The notes: generated by a model not told the origin, from the sequence alone. Shown: positions 1 through 10,985, counted from the first letter of the stretch. The stretch: 64,000 nucleotides of DNA from Strongylocentrotus droebachiensis (GCA_035222895.1 JAVYIG010001614.1:246001-310000); one strand, 5' to 3'. Numbers and translations are program-made.

Positions 1-568
1 CTTGTCATAGTTTACACTATTAATAGTTCAGTTGTGATGACTGTTCATGGAGTGGGGGTAAACTTGGTGGAATAAAAAAAATGATCAAATACAAAATTGA
101 CTTCTGATAATGTGAACACATGTTATCATGACCATTCATTCAAATGTTATCATATTTAAAAGAACTACCAATGTCGAATTCCGTTGAGTAGTCCTTGCCT
201 CAAAATTACTCCACATTCAAAACATACAAAAAAATCCACATGATATGAGTTCAATCCAAGTAATATCCGTGACTGAATAATTCAATTCCAGTTCACTAGA
301 ATAAAACATGACCTCTTTTTTTGTTGTTCAAAGAGAAACATCATTGAAACGTCCCCTAAATATATTTCTGATGTGCCCGGGAAAAGAGCACTCGTGGTAA
401 AAGTGGTTCTTTGAGTAAATACAATTCAAGTCAGTACACCAGACATCTAAACTGTAACATCTCTGTACCATTTATGTATCCTTACATCGTGAAACAAAGA
501 ACTGGGAAAAAATAATACACAATTTCTGATTTGACCATTCCGCCTGGCTGGCACACATGTATGCTTAC

Positions 569-720
569 CCATGTGACGGTGCTGTCTAAAGGTCTACAGC
601 ATGTAGGGGATGCACAGGGCAGGTAGTTGTATTCTGTTGGGGTTACGTCATCTTTCTGGGAGGAGGAAGGTGCGGCTCTCTTTTTACGAAGACCCTGTGA
701 AGATGATGCGCTCTCTCCTC
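569..720 (-). CDS. TCF19: TCF19-like exon 6 (start of PHD finger)
   Basis: Encodes basic residues, then LPCASPTCCRPLDSTVTW, the first zinc-ligand cysteines of the PHD finger and the Trp that precedes the QCDxCxxWFH block in TCF19. No such block is found in bases 1-480 on this strand, so the finger is completed outside the window. Confidence 0.75.
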
Positions 721-3700
721 CTACAAAATCAAGGAGACATGGAGAATAACGTGCAGTAGACTGACAATTCATTCAAATGTTATCATGAAAAATCGCACAA
801 TGGGTATGAGGACCAGAATAAGAGTACTGAATTGTTACATCTACCCAGTACTTTATGTATGGTAGTGAAACATGGACTTTAGCCTCTGATACTAAAAAGC
901 ACTTGGAAAGTTGAGAAATGTGGTTTTTGAGAAGAATGATGTAAATCCCTTGGACTGACAAAGTTAGTGATGAGGAAGTTCTTAGAAGAGCTGGAGTGCA
1001 AAGGAAAATGATACATGAGATGTTGATTAGGCAGTTGAAGTTCATGGGTCACATTACACGTAAACAAGGCCTAGAGAACCTTGCTTTGACAGAAAAAATT
1101 GTGGGAAGGAGGAGTACGGGAAGAAGGAGGATACTTTGGATGGACAGTCTGCAGAAATTATTGGAAGAGAGAGGAGAGAAAGAACTGGGAGTTGTGCTAA
1201 TAGAGAAGGCTAGGGAACGAGGGTTGTGGAACAGCATGATCGCCAAAGTCAATCGATATAGCACTTGGAGAGAGAGAGAGACTGACAATGTGGAAGATGT
1301 AAATGTACAACAGCATTATTGGCATTCAACCTTGCACCATCGAAGGCGGTTTGAACTGACAACATTGTAATATTAAATATTTTTAGACACTTGTTTTTAC
1401 TGAAATTAACAAGAGTCAATATACATTTTGAAGTTATCATGGAACATAGGAACAGTATTTATATCAAAATGAGCAGTTTTGTTGATCTTGTCTCATGTAA
1501 TTCCTATTACAAGTTAATAAACTTAAAAACCATAAAGGTTTAGAAACTCTGTAATACTTTGAACACTGAATAAATAAACTGCTATTAAAGCCCCTCTAAA
1601 GTGCTGGAAGCCCCAAAGATTTGATGGCAAAATTGCTCTTAAATAGTATCACGATGTGAAAGAGGATGTCATTTATTAAAGACACATTTCTGCAAGGATT
1701 TTCAAAACAAATGTGTTTGAAGTTGAACGTTTATGAAAGAATATAAAATTAAGGTCTTCTGCGTACAACAGAAAACCTGAATTATGTATTCTTTTATCAA
1801 TAGTTGTCTTCAAACCCATTTTTGGGGGGCAATCTTTGCAGAATTGTGTCTCAAATGACATCCTCTTTTACATAATGATACAACTCAAGTGAAATTTTCT
1901 ATCAAATTTTCAGCCAAATTGGGGCTCCCAACACTTCAGAGAGGCTTTAATAAAATGGCACTGAGCAAAAAGTCAAATTCACATGTTTAGAGTAAGAAAA
2001 GAAAGCTTGATCTTAACAATCCTTTAACAAAATCCCATCACTACCATCATTACTAAAATACTGTTTATCATATTAATATCAATATTAATTGTTCTATCGT
2101 CCCAAATTCAACATAAGAGAATGAACTGGCAATGCAAGTTAAAGCATGTTTTGTTGGAAGCCTGTGTCAATTATCACAAAGACAACAACTCACAAAAACT
2201 GTCAGTGCCCCTGTTATACTAAAAAAATATATGTACCGGTATACAAAACTATTTGCTTATAAATACATTATTTATAATTACCTTTTTTCTTATCCATGAT
2301 TTTATGCTCAGACTTGGAGGATCCGCTATTCTTAGGTGACTTTCCCTTGGATGAGCTTGATCGTGATGATCCTGGTCTACTCCTAATCGAGTCTGAATCA
2401 GAGTTTTCAAAATCCCTCTTACATATCGCATCAACCTGCCGATGAAGGGACATATCCTCGTCACTTCCACTCTCTGAAATGAATACGAATGAGAATAATA
2501 ATAATAATAATAAAATCCGTGCTTATAAAGCGCTTACCACAGAAGTCTCTAAGAGAATACACAAATCCCAGTTAATGCCTACATGTACATACTATAGCAA
2601 GTATTCCTCACACTTTTTAGAAATATATACCAGCATACAATGAACAGAGGGATATAGAGAACTAACACTGCATGGGCCCATTGCATAGAACTTACCACTG
2701 ATGGTAACTTTGCCATCAAAATTGGCTTTCATGGTAACATCACTCAACAGCCAATGAAAATCCATCAAAATTGATGGCAAAGTTACCATCGATGGCAAAG
2801 TTGACATCAATGGTAAGCTTTATGCAACAGGGCCAAGGGCAATGTGCAACATGCTATCATGCTACACACACTGATGGTTGATGGTTTCCAAAAGACAGAT
2901 TTAACAAGAACTGAGAGGCGGTGAGAAAGATAAATAGGATTAGATTTGTACCTGATTCAAATTCAAAATTAAATGCCTGATCTGCTCCACTGCTAGTTGA
3001 CACTCCATGCTGAGCCTCCTCTCTAGACAAGATCCCAGGTTCATCTGTCTCCATCTTCTCAGAATCCCCTTGCCCCCTTCCTCGCCCCCTTCCCCTTCCC
3101 CTCCCCCGTCCACGTCCTAATCCCCTAGTACTACCCCTTCCCCGTGCTACACCCCCAGTGCTACCCCTTCCACGAGCTGATCCCCTCGTGGAGGGTGGTC
3201 CTACACCCCCAGTGCTACCCCTTCCACGAGCTGATCCCGTCGTGAAGGGGGGTCTCCCACGTCCTCGCTTTAGTTTTCCTCTCAACGACGAATCTGAATT
3301 CATTAAGGGTTGGGTATTCTCTTCCCCGTCCTGAGTCTTATTCTCATTGTCTTGGTGGGAGGAGAGGGATTCAACACCACTGCGAGTCTTTCTTTTACGA
3401 GAAGGTGTGTTCATACTGCTCCCTGATCCATCACCGTTCACATTGTTCTGCAGGAAAGGCGGTGGAATGCTGGCAGCTCTGTTGGCAGATTGCGACGTCG
3501 CTGAACTGACGTTGCTGTCCGGGGGGTGAAGGATCCGAGTTTTCTTGGACACTTTGGGGGAATCTTTCTTCTTTCCCTTTGTCGGGGTGTTCTCATCGCC
3601 CTCTGTGCAGTTCTCTTCCTCAGGTGCATACACCAGCTGTAGATATAATAATAATATCGGATATTTATATAGCGCACATATCCACTATGCAAGGTGCTCA

Positions 3701-5644
3701 AGGCACTCCAATATTTCTAGGCTTTGCATTCAAGGAATTCCTTCCTACCGGTACCCATTTAAGACCTGGATGGAATGTGGCAAATGTAGATTAATGTCTT
3801 GCCAAAGGACAGTAGTGCCGCGGTGGGACTCGATCCACTGAACCTGTGATCCACAGTCTCATGACTTATCCACACCTCTATGTTATGAATCAATAACACA
3901 CTCATGTCCTCAATAAATGAAATCAGTAATGCAGGGTTCATCACTTACTATTTTGAAGGGGTCCAGATTTAACTACAGTCAAACCTGCTTTAGTGCCCAC
4001 CTGTCAACAAAGACCACATTTTTTTTCCCTTGAAAAAGGTTTCTCATTAAAAAACATGTGCTAAAGGGAACCTGTCTACAAAGACCACTTTTTGTGTTTC
4101 CCTTAGGTGGTCGCAAAAGACAGGTTTGACTGTGTTTACAATCTGTATGCATGAGCCCTATGTAAACACTTCAAAATCTTTGGGATCAGGAGTGAGATTT
4201 TGAATGCCCATGTGTCCAGGGTGCCTGTTAGTGCCGAGCCCTGCGTAATGCAAACTTTTCAAACAAAGACTTCTGCTAATTAAGAAACAAGTATGAAAAA
4301 TACAGATGTATTTCCATGTTATCCATGTACAGAATTTCATTGGTTACCAATTGTTTGGGAACTATGTGTATAACATTTCTGATCAGTAATATATTGAATT
4401 GTATACAACAAAATATACACAACTAATGAAATTTAGTATACATTTACAAATGTACAGCTCATGAGTTCATGATAACACTATTGAGCAACCAACTCACAGA
4501 CAGAACAAAATTAAGAAGAAAAATAAGAATAGTAGAGTCTTGTAAAGCACCCATGTCTGGTACAAGTCCCACCGCGGCACTAATGTCCTTTGGCAAGACA
4601 TTGATCTACATTTGCCACTCTCCACCCAGGTGTTAAATGGGTACCCGGTGTTAAATGAGTTTTGGTCATGCGATTGCATTGTGAAAGAAAGGTCTGGAAT
4701 GGATCACAAAAAGTTGATCATGTAGCATGTAAGTATTGGTATGTACTGCAAGGTTCTGGAATCATCAAAATGATAAGAAATTCGGCCTAATCTTGGTATT
4801 AAAGTTACATGTACATGGGATATCTATCTGGTCTGGATAGATACAATAATTTACCAAATCAATTAGTAGGCGGTTTTCCGGCAAAATTTGTATCATCACG
4901 TATTAGTCAAAACATATTTCTTTCACATGATTGGTAAAAAGAGCTTCCATTTAATTTTTTGAGATTGGGGCGTTTCCAAAACTGGTCTAGACCTAAATAA
5001 GAAACAACACCAGCATATTGTAGTTGACTTTGGTATCTGAGCTTAGGATGGAAAACAAAGGAAACGATTGTCTCACCATGAATCTGAACTCTGAGTTCTG
5101 TTGTTCTGCATGGGTTCCCTGTTTGACTTGGATTCCTCTGAGATGACCTAGGGTCAGGGTGTCTCCTTCCTTCAGAGGTACTTTGGTCTGAGATGTGACC
5201 TAATCAAAGAGACAAAACCATAGAATCAATTCATCAACAATCTAGCTCCTGGATGCGTCTTTTTTAAACCTAACCTAGCCAATCCTGCGCTACATATTAA
5301 TATTTGAATATATGAATATTTGCGTTGATTCGGTGTGGTTGAGATCAAAATTGAATCGGGCAGATTCTGGACTTAACCAGTATGTCACAATGATTATGGA
5401 CACTTTGTGACCTGGGTAGTCATTTGTTAACGGTAAGCCAACGATTTTCTCACAATGTCATTCATTTTAACTAAGTAAACATAGCTTTGCACTTGTAATT
5501 TTTGTATGAAATTTCATTATTTGATAAATTTTGATTCAGATTGTGGTTTTTACCATCTGTTAACCCAGATGTGAATATTGTAGTGGAAGTATTTAGTAGT
5601 AGTAGTAGAAGAAGTGGTAAAGTAGTAGTACAGTATGTAATAGC

Positions 5645-5676
<32 letters not shown>

Positions 5677-5716
5677 CAGGAGTAGTAGTAGTAGCAGTAA
5701 TAGTAGTAGTAGTAGC

Positions 5717-5774
<58 letters not shown>

Positions 5775-7638
5775 AAAGTAGTAAAAGTAGTAGTAGTAGG
5801 AGTAGTAGGATTAGTAGTAGTAGCAGTAGTAGTAGCAGTACTAGTAGTATGAATGTGAATGCAGGCCTTTCATGGGTTTAATATGCGTTTAGATCCCTGT
5901 CAGTCACCAAGCCTGCTTTAGTTGGAAGAAACATTCACACACAAATATGAACTGCAACATTAAAAGCCTATGAAAAGAAAAGAAAACAGACACGATCTTT
6001 ACCTTGACGTCATTGACGAATGTTCCGTTGAGACTCTTGTCTAATACATAGAGTATTGGGCTTTGGTTCTCATCCATCTCTAGAAGAATCTCGGCATGTT
6101 GACGTGAGATCAACCTGGTGTGAACGGAAGAATCTACAAAGCAGTCCACATCTGATTCATTCCGTCCCATGATGGTCCTGGGCTTGGTCAGCCTAGCAGA
6201 AGAAAGGAGTCAATATCGGTTTATTATTTAAACTCTATTTTTATAGCATATTTTGTCCCTAAAATTCAATGGGGAAGTCCACCCTGATAATTAGCTGGTA
6301 TCAATAACAGCATAAAAACAAGAGAAACAAATTAATGAAAGTTTGAGTAGACCCTAGTCTAATTAATATCGGCTTTAATACAATTTTGCATACCGTACCA
6401 ATGTGGGGTGCGGGCGTGCGCGTGTTAAAGGTACTATGTCCCATTTGCAGGCCAAAAAAATGAAAAAGTTAAATTCCAACTGCATTTGAAAGATAATACT
6501 AATTTAGAACTTCCCTAAAAAAGGTGGGGCTTGAAAATGTCTTCAAGTGGGAAAATAACGACTATTAGTTGTCAAATCGACTTTAGGGCTATAGAGCCCA
6601 AAAGTAATAGTCTTGATTTTCAGACAATTGTACCGAATGGTCATACGTTTTATGCTGCGCAAAGATTCAATCAGTTTAATCTTGGCCATCACAAGAAGTG
6701 GGTTATTGATGAAGACAAATGCTCATGTACCCTTTACAACTCTTTTCATGTATGTTATTACCAAAGAAGAAAAAAAGCCAGTCAGTCACTCAATAGTGTC
6801 TGACAGTGAAGTCTAGCAAGTAAACGTGTTTCCTTGCATAATTTGAATATGAGGACACTGCTCACGTTTAAATTTCACAGATAGGACATACATGACATAT
6901 TCATAATTCCTGCAAAGTTTCTACAGAATTTGAGGTTGGCTGCAAAAGGGACATAGTCTAGTACCTTTAAGCGACTGTTATCTTAGTTTAAGGTCGCTAA
7001 CTGAACACACACGCACGTCCGTGTATGCAATTGTATTGTAATGCAGTTTGCCGTGAATTCCGTAAGAAAGTGCATATTGACTTGTAAATCTAAGTCTTCA
7101 TTTTTAGGAAAAATTCTCCAAAAAAGATTTGTTTAAATTGACACGAAACAGGTAACAAACATAGATTCTATATCGACTTAATTTAAATCATGACCTTTAT
7201 TTGGACATTTGATGAATATTTACTTCATTTGGGATTGTTTTAGTAGGGTATCTCCATGCCGGAGTTAGGGGTAAAAGTTTGGATAGACTTCTGAACTAGC
7301 GCCAAAAATGCTTTTAGTTTTACTGACACAAGACTACAAGAGATTAATTAGTCTAGATCTAGATCTAGGCCTAGTAAAATGGCACAAGTATGATATTTGA
7401 TATTGGCTTAGTAATTAATTGAGGCATGATGGGTCTACAGATTTATCTAGTTTATTGCCTATTAAACTCACTTGAATACATCTTTGACTCCTTGCAAGCT
7501 GGCCGCAGCTCCTATTCGACGAAGTTGGTACAAGAGGCTTGGAGTCCCCGGCAGCTGGGCGGGCAGCGGGACTGATAACGTGGCGTCCTCATCTGCTGCT
7601 TCTGGCTTCGGACTCGGCTGCTTCACCATTTCTGTCAT
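569..7638 (-). CDS. TCF19: TCF19-like FHA/PHD chromatin protein, 3' end outside window
   Basis: Six coding exons join in phase: 7638-7472, 6192-6003, 5199-5077, 3636-2952, 2473-2282, 720-569, giving about 503 residues before the window ends. Domain order is a short N-terminal lead, a split FHA domain (phosphothreonine reader; SRQH and NGTF motifs visible), a long disordered basic region with an AT-hook-like RGRPP and RG repeats, a Ser/Lys-rich linker, and the first cysteines of a PHD finger. Vertebrate TCF19 has the same order (FHA, AT-hook-like basic stretch, C-terminal PHD finger that reads histone H3), and local matches such as QLRRIG, LISRQHAE, EFRFM and PCASPTCC fit it. The start ATG at 7638 is preceded by an in-frame TAA. 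The last visible exon ends after Trp with a clean GTAAGC donor, so the remaining PHD exon must lie left of base 1. All introns are full of mobile elements. Orthology is inferred from remembered family features, not from a search. Confidence 0.8.
846..1300 (+). mobile_element. RTE-like LINE reverse transcriptase C-terminal remnant
   Basis: The reading frame runs YGSETWTLASDTKKHLE, a broken stretch with stops, then EEVLRRAGVQRKM, RQLKFMGHITRKQGLE and GRRRILWMDSLQKLL, ending in a [13 protein letters not shown] block. This is the well-known tail of RTE-like endonuclease/reverse-transcriptase LINEs. Stops in the first third show it is dead. It lies in the last visible intron of the TCF19-like gene, antisense to it. 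A shorter relative is at 30178-30301. Confidence 0.75.
1584..1953. mobile_element. Inverted-repeat element (MITE) in TCF19-like intron
   Basis: The left end begins ATTAAAGCCCCTCTAAAGTG and the right end reads CACTTCAGAGAGGCTTTAAT, its imperfect reverse complement. Further inside, CATCCTC on the left pairs with GAGGATG on the right, so the whole 370 bases can fold. No coding capacity is seen. Confidence 0.65.
2282..2473 (-). CDS. TCF19: TCF19-like exon 5 (Ser/Lys-rich linker)
   Basis: 64 codons rich in Ser, Lys and Asp. The acceptor ATTTCAG and donor AAAAAAG/GTAATT are good. The phase (1 in, 1 out) matches both neighbours: the terminal G plus GA of the next exon gives Gly. Confidence 0.7.
2674..2834. 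mobile_element. Palindromic MITE
   Basis: Ends GGCCCATTGCATAGAACTTA and GTAAGCTTTATGCAACAGGG(CC) are inverted copies. The interior is built of alternating ATGGTAACTTTGCCATC-type words in both directions. Intronic to the TCF19-like gene. Confidence 0.65.
2952..3636 (-). CDS. TCF19: TCF19-like exon 4 (AT-hook and RG-repeat region)
   Basis: The largest exon, 685 bases. It encodes a charged disordered stretch, then KRGRGRPPF (AT-hook-like, minor-groove DNA binding) followed by imperfect copies of STRGSARGRGSTGGV and a pure RG run. It ends TCAG before GTACAA, phase 1. Its 3' splice site abuts a SINE at 3641. Confidence 0.75.
3641..3880 (-). mobile_element. tRNA-derived SINE adjoining an exon
   Basis: Runs from an (ATA)n edge and a TTTATATAGCGC head through TACCCATTTAAGACCTGG and GTAGATTAATGTCTTGCC to a GGTGGGACTCGATCC segment that resembles a tRNA B box on the opposite strand. 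Relatives are at 4535-4665, 31700-31815, 39475-39775 and 42875-43008. Its edge lies within a few bases of the exon 4 acceptor. Confidence 0.6.
3975..4133. mobile_element. MITE with ACAGTCAAACCTG termini
   Basis: Perfect terminal inverted repeats ACAGTCAAACCTG and CAGGTTTGACTGT frame 159 bases with internal CAAAGACCACTTTTT words. No open frame. Confidence 0.7.
4535..4665 (+). mobile_element. SINE fragment
   Basis: Carries TAGAGTCTTGTAAAGCACCC, CCCACCGCGGCACTAATGTC and the GGCAAGACATTGATCTACAT segment, the same family as 3641-3880 in the opposite orientation and incomplete. Confidence 0.55.
4656..4990. repeat. Dispersed repeat, also at 54903-55285
   Basis: Both copies start near GGTCATGCGATTGCATTGTG and end near GGGGCGTTTCCAA-ACTGGTC. 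The second copy has about 50 extra bases. It sits in the TCF19-like gene here and inside a LINE remnant there, so it is mobile. No terminal repeat was recognised. Confidence 0.6.
5077..5199 (-). CDS. TCF19: TCF19-like exon 3 (end of FHA domain)
   Basis: A 41-codon exon, phase 0 at both ends. It encodes the last FHA strands: PLKEGDTLTLG, then NSEFRFM, which matches the SEFYFM end of the TCF19 FHA domain. Donor ATG/GTGAGA. Confidence 0.8.
5579..5849. repeat. (AGT)n microsatellite
   Basis: About 270 bases of near-pure AGT triplets with scattered AGC, AGG and AAA variants. It creates a spurious valine-rich open frame on the plus strand. Confidence 0.95.
6003..6192 (-). CDS. TCF19: TCF19-like exon 2 (FHA core)
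   Basis: Holds the FHA core: a GRN turn, then SRQHAEI (the Ser-x-x-His phosphopeptide-binding loop) and LNGTFVND (the conserved Asn-Gly loop). Acceptor CTAG at its start and donor AAG/GTAAAG at its end are canonical. Confidence 0.85.
6425..6970. mobile_element. TTAA-flanked MITE, copy 1
   Basis: Begins TTAAAGGTACTATGTCCC and ends with its near reverse complement closing in CCTTTAA. Each end carries TTAA, the target preferred by piggyBac-type transposases. A close copy lies inverted at 45746-46285. Both carry the same roughly 90-codon open frame, judged not to be a gene. Located in intron 1 of the TCF19-like gene. Confidence 0.75.
7472..7638 (-). CDS. TCF19: TCF19-like exon 1 (start codon, N-terminal lead)
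   Basis: Encodes the initiator Met, an acidic/Pro-rich lead and the QLRRIG stretch that opens the FHA region in this family. It ends TTCAA before a GTGAGT donor, phase 2. The next exon supplies G, restoring Lys, which confirms the join to 6192. Confidence 0.8.
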
Positions 7639-8326
7639 TTTTACGCATTACATTTCCTAATGTAAAATTAGTTTGTCAATAATTCTGCCCTCTAAACTAT
7701 AGTTTCTTTTTTTCGGTGACTTCCAAAGTGACTCGTATTCAATTTTCTGAAATAGGCGCCGATTCGTTAATGGTCATGTAAACATAATACAGAGCAGTCA
7801 GTCGTCGTAGCGTAGTTGTGACCTTTTTTAACATGTCCGTCTGACCTGCAAATCTTACCTCATCTCAAAACTCTGTGTTTTATTAAAACTGTAACTATAA
7901 TTACCGGGTACCACGAAATATAGTTTGAAGCTTTGCCGATTAATTTTGATAAATGTGATTTTAAAAAGAAAGCTTATCACTTGCTTTAATTTGCCATGAT
8001 AATTAACATTTAATCGTGAATCTTTTTTTGATATATAAATGCGTGTTTAACTGCGGCCATTTTCTATAGGGGGCTACAATATTATATGTGCATAAAAGTT
8101 TTTTATGATTATTTTTGCGAAATTACATCTCGAACATGAGTGCACACACTTTTTCTAAAGACAAGTGCTTGCCTCGACTGTGTACAAAATAGCCCCTTCT
8201 GAAACATATAGTGCCCCTTCTGCAAAAATACACGACATTCATATTCAAACAAAAAATTAACCAATTAATAGCTTAATTATATCCCTATACCTTTTAATAA
8301 ATAAATGCATCCCCGGCCCCGATTAA

Positions 8327-8539
8327 GGTGACACGACATTTGCTCCTGCGACAATTGCTCCGGGCTTTATTTTGTCTAAGATGTAGGGTTAGGGTTAGGG
8401 TTTCAATAGGGTTTTATGTTAGGTTTAGGGTTAGGTTTAGGGTAGGGTATAGTGGTGAATCCAGGGTTGAAGTTAGCCATTCGATTAGTGTATGAAATTT
8501 ACAGCGGAGCAATTGTCGCCGGAGCAAATGTCATGGAAT
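8327..8539. mobile_element. Inverted-repeat element with telomere-like core
   Basis: Inverted arms contain GACATTTGCTCC and GACAATTGCTCC words, and the centre is a degenerate run of TTAGGG/TTTAGGG. The perfect 9-base direct repeat CCCGATTAA flanks it at 8318-8326 and 8540-8548, so it is an inserted element, not a chromosome end. Confidence 0.7.
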
Positions 8540-9000
8540 CCCGATTAACAGTGTAAACCCTCCCCCCCCCCCCCCCCGAATATATTCTAAAAAGAAAAAA
8601 TCCCTCTTTTTTCATATGCCCATTAGTCTAGCGCTCTATGCATGGAAAATCAGAAGCCTTTTCTGTTTTTTGCTTTCTATAAGTTATATAGGCACTGATC
8701 GAGTGTCTTCGATAGACGTTATCATACTGTATAAAAATATTATAATGATGACGTACCGTTAGCCTATCAAAACATTGGCTCTTCTCGAAAATGTTTAATA
8801 TTTATTCAAGTTGACCGATCCTAATTCAGTTGACATACCATGTCCCTCTGAACTTGTGAGGGTCATATATAGGCGCCGGAAGTGAGGGGGGCAGGGGTGC
8901 ACAACCCCCCCCCCCCCCCCCCCCCCCTCAACAAGAAAGGGAAGGGGGCAAAACTCATTTTGGCCCCCAGCCCCCCCCCCCCGAAAAAAAAATCAGCAGT

Positions 9001-9470
9001 AAATGAGTAAAATGGTTTGTATTGTTTAACCCCCCCCCCAAAAAAAAAAAAAAAAATGAATAAATAAATAAATAAATAAATGAATTCATAAATAAATAAA
9101 TAAATAAATAAATGAATAAAATTAAAATAAAACCTGTATTCAATCACATACAAATTATTTTCATTCAAAGGAGTAAAGTAGTAAAATGGCTTGTATTGTT
9201 TAAATAAATGAATTCATAAATAAATTAATTAATTAATAAATAAAATTAAAATAAAACCTGTATTCAATCACATACAAATTATTTTCATTCAAAGGAGTAA
9301 AGGATTAAAATGGTTTGTATTGTTTAACCCCCCCCCCCCCCCAAAAAAAAAATGAATAAATAAATAAATAAATAAAGGAATTCATAAACAAATAAATAAA
9401 TAAATACATAAATAAAATTAATATAAAACATGTATTCAATCACATAAAAATTATTTTCTTACAAAGGAAA
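9001..9470. repeat. Three imperfect tandem repeats of about 130-170 bases
   Basis: Each unit has AAAATGG(T/C)TTGTATTGTTT, a C/A run in two of them, an (AATA)n stretch, and a CCTGTATTCAATCACATA block. Units differ mainly in simple-sequence length. Confidence 0.75.
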
Positions 9471-9495
9471 GGAAAATAAACAGGAATTAAATTTC

Positions 9496-9783
9496 TTAAA
9501 CCTTCCGCATGCCCCTATATTTATCAAGGGAGGATTTTATAATAGCGATAAACGCATTATGATCGTGGAAACATTGTGAGAGGATAGGGTACCGTGTGTG
9601 TTTTTTTATGAGCCCCTGAACACTGGCGTCCTGGTGGGGTAGTAATGGCTTAGGGGGCAGTTGCTCCCAAATAAAATTCAAACGTGGTTTATTTCTAATT
9701 CGATACCAGTGATTTACAAAATGTTGCTGAAATGACATGATTTTTAGCGATCTTTGGTAAATTATACCTTTTGGAAAATCCAA
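9496..9783 (-). other. Unidentified 95-codon open frame
   Basis: An open frame with a varied, protein-like composition (several Trp, His, Pro; blocks such as RLNFIWEQLPPKPLLPHQ and SQCFHDHNAF). No domain, signal peptide or membrane segment is recognised. No splice partners or start context support it. It could be a decayed transposon ORF. Very uncertain. Confidence 0.2.
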
Positions 9784-10863
9784 TTCCCAAATTTACAGTC
9801 AGGCAAAAAAAAAATGCTTATTTAGAAGCATTCACTATGTTAAAGTATAAAAAAGTATGTTAAAGAGAAAAAAAAGAATGGGTGACCTGCCAGTGTCACA
9901 AATGAGGTATCAAAATTTGCTCATCTCGGACCGTAATTAAAATACAGAAAAAACCTTTGCGCATCCGGGAGCTCTGTCTCCTGGACCCCACAAAGGGCCC
10001 TAATTTAGGCGGGCCCCTGGATGCTCATAAGACTGTAAGTTGATACCTTAAAACCCATGAGCTTCATGGGGACCCCCACCAATTAGTGACCTGCCAGTGT
10101 CACAAGTAAAATATGCTCAACTGACCGTAATTACCTGCCTAAATGCCTGTATATATATATATACATGTAGTAGGTATTTGACATGTTTGATCATGTATCT
10201 CTCCTATATATCCGAGGCCCATTGTAACTTTGAGTGACGTATTTATGAAATACAGCGCAAAAGATTCCCGGAAAAGATTTAACCTAACAGACAAAATTAA
10301 TATGGCGTTCCACTCAAACTTATAACCCCGTCACAAAAAAGACCGATACGGGACCGACAACTTGGAGAGGAATGGTCAAGAATAGGTATGGAAGTTGTTT
10401 CGAGCCGTTCGACGGTGTGACTGGTTTTCCACCAAGATTTTTTGTCGGTGCCTCCTTTTCCCATCCGAAATAATGTGTCCTTTCTGGCATATATCCCCTT
10501 CCTTGGAAAATGTCATGCCGCCCCTGATAATTCTCTCTGTCAATCAAAATTTGCGATTTTGAATGAACGAGCACTTTCGAATATTGGTTTCACCTTATAC
10601 AAAAGCGCTTGATTTATTAAACAACAGAAATCAAAAGTGATGCAATTGCAGAAAATAAAATGCATAAACTCAAACAAAGGGAGCAAAAATCAAAAGCTGC
10701 TTGCCACTTAATGCTAAATAATGATCAGGGACTGTGATTGAAAAGGGATTTGATTATTTTTCTTTTAATGAAGTCTCTCTCTCTCTCTCTCACACTCTCT
10801 CTTTCTATTTCTCTTTCATATCCGCCAGTCCGCTTTCTCTGGGTTTTTTTAATAATCCGTGCT

Positions 10864-10870
10864 TATAAAG
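10864..10870 (+). promoter_or_regulatory. TATA box of Sushi copy A
   Basis: TATAAAG lies 122 bases before the start codon and is conserved at 60654-60660 before copy C, within a longer conserved upstream block. The surrounding AATCCGTGCTTATAAAG is identical to a SINE-type head at 2514-2530. Confidence 0.55.
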
Positions 10871-10985
10871 ACAACTTGCTCTAGGAAGATAGCCATACCA
10901 GCTATAGAAGCTAATAGAATCGCATAACGGCGATAAATTTCGACCTAAATTTGCTTCTCGAGAAACAAAGGCGATATTTGTGATC

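Larger units (their letters stand above)
7640..10863. other. Intergenic region between the TCF19-like gene and Sushi copy A
   Basis: No gene is recognised. It holds the presumed TCF19-like promoter (no clear TATA), the telomere-word element at 8327-8539, homopolymer C and A runs, a three-fold repeat at 9001-9470, an unidentified 95-codon minus-strand frame at 9496-9783, a segment at 9880-10130 resembling the repeats at 37880-38200, and the start of the duplicated Sushi block near 10520. Confidence 0.6.

Noticed and set aside
5541..5852. 103-codon valine-rich open frame
   Set aside because: It is only the (AGT)n microsatellite read in one frame.
6531..6803. 90-codon frame conserved in two MITE copies
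   Set aside because: Replacement changes outnumber silent ones and the stop is not conserved, so it reflects shared ancestry of the element, not a protein.
8383..8450. Possible telomere remnant or chromosome fusion point
   Set aside because: The TTAGGG words lie inside an element bounded by a perfect 9-base duplication.
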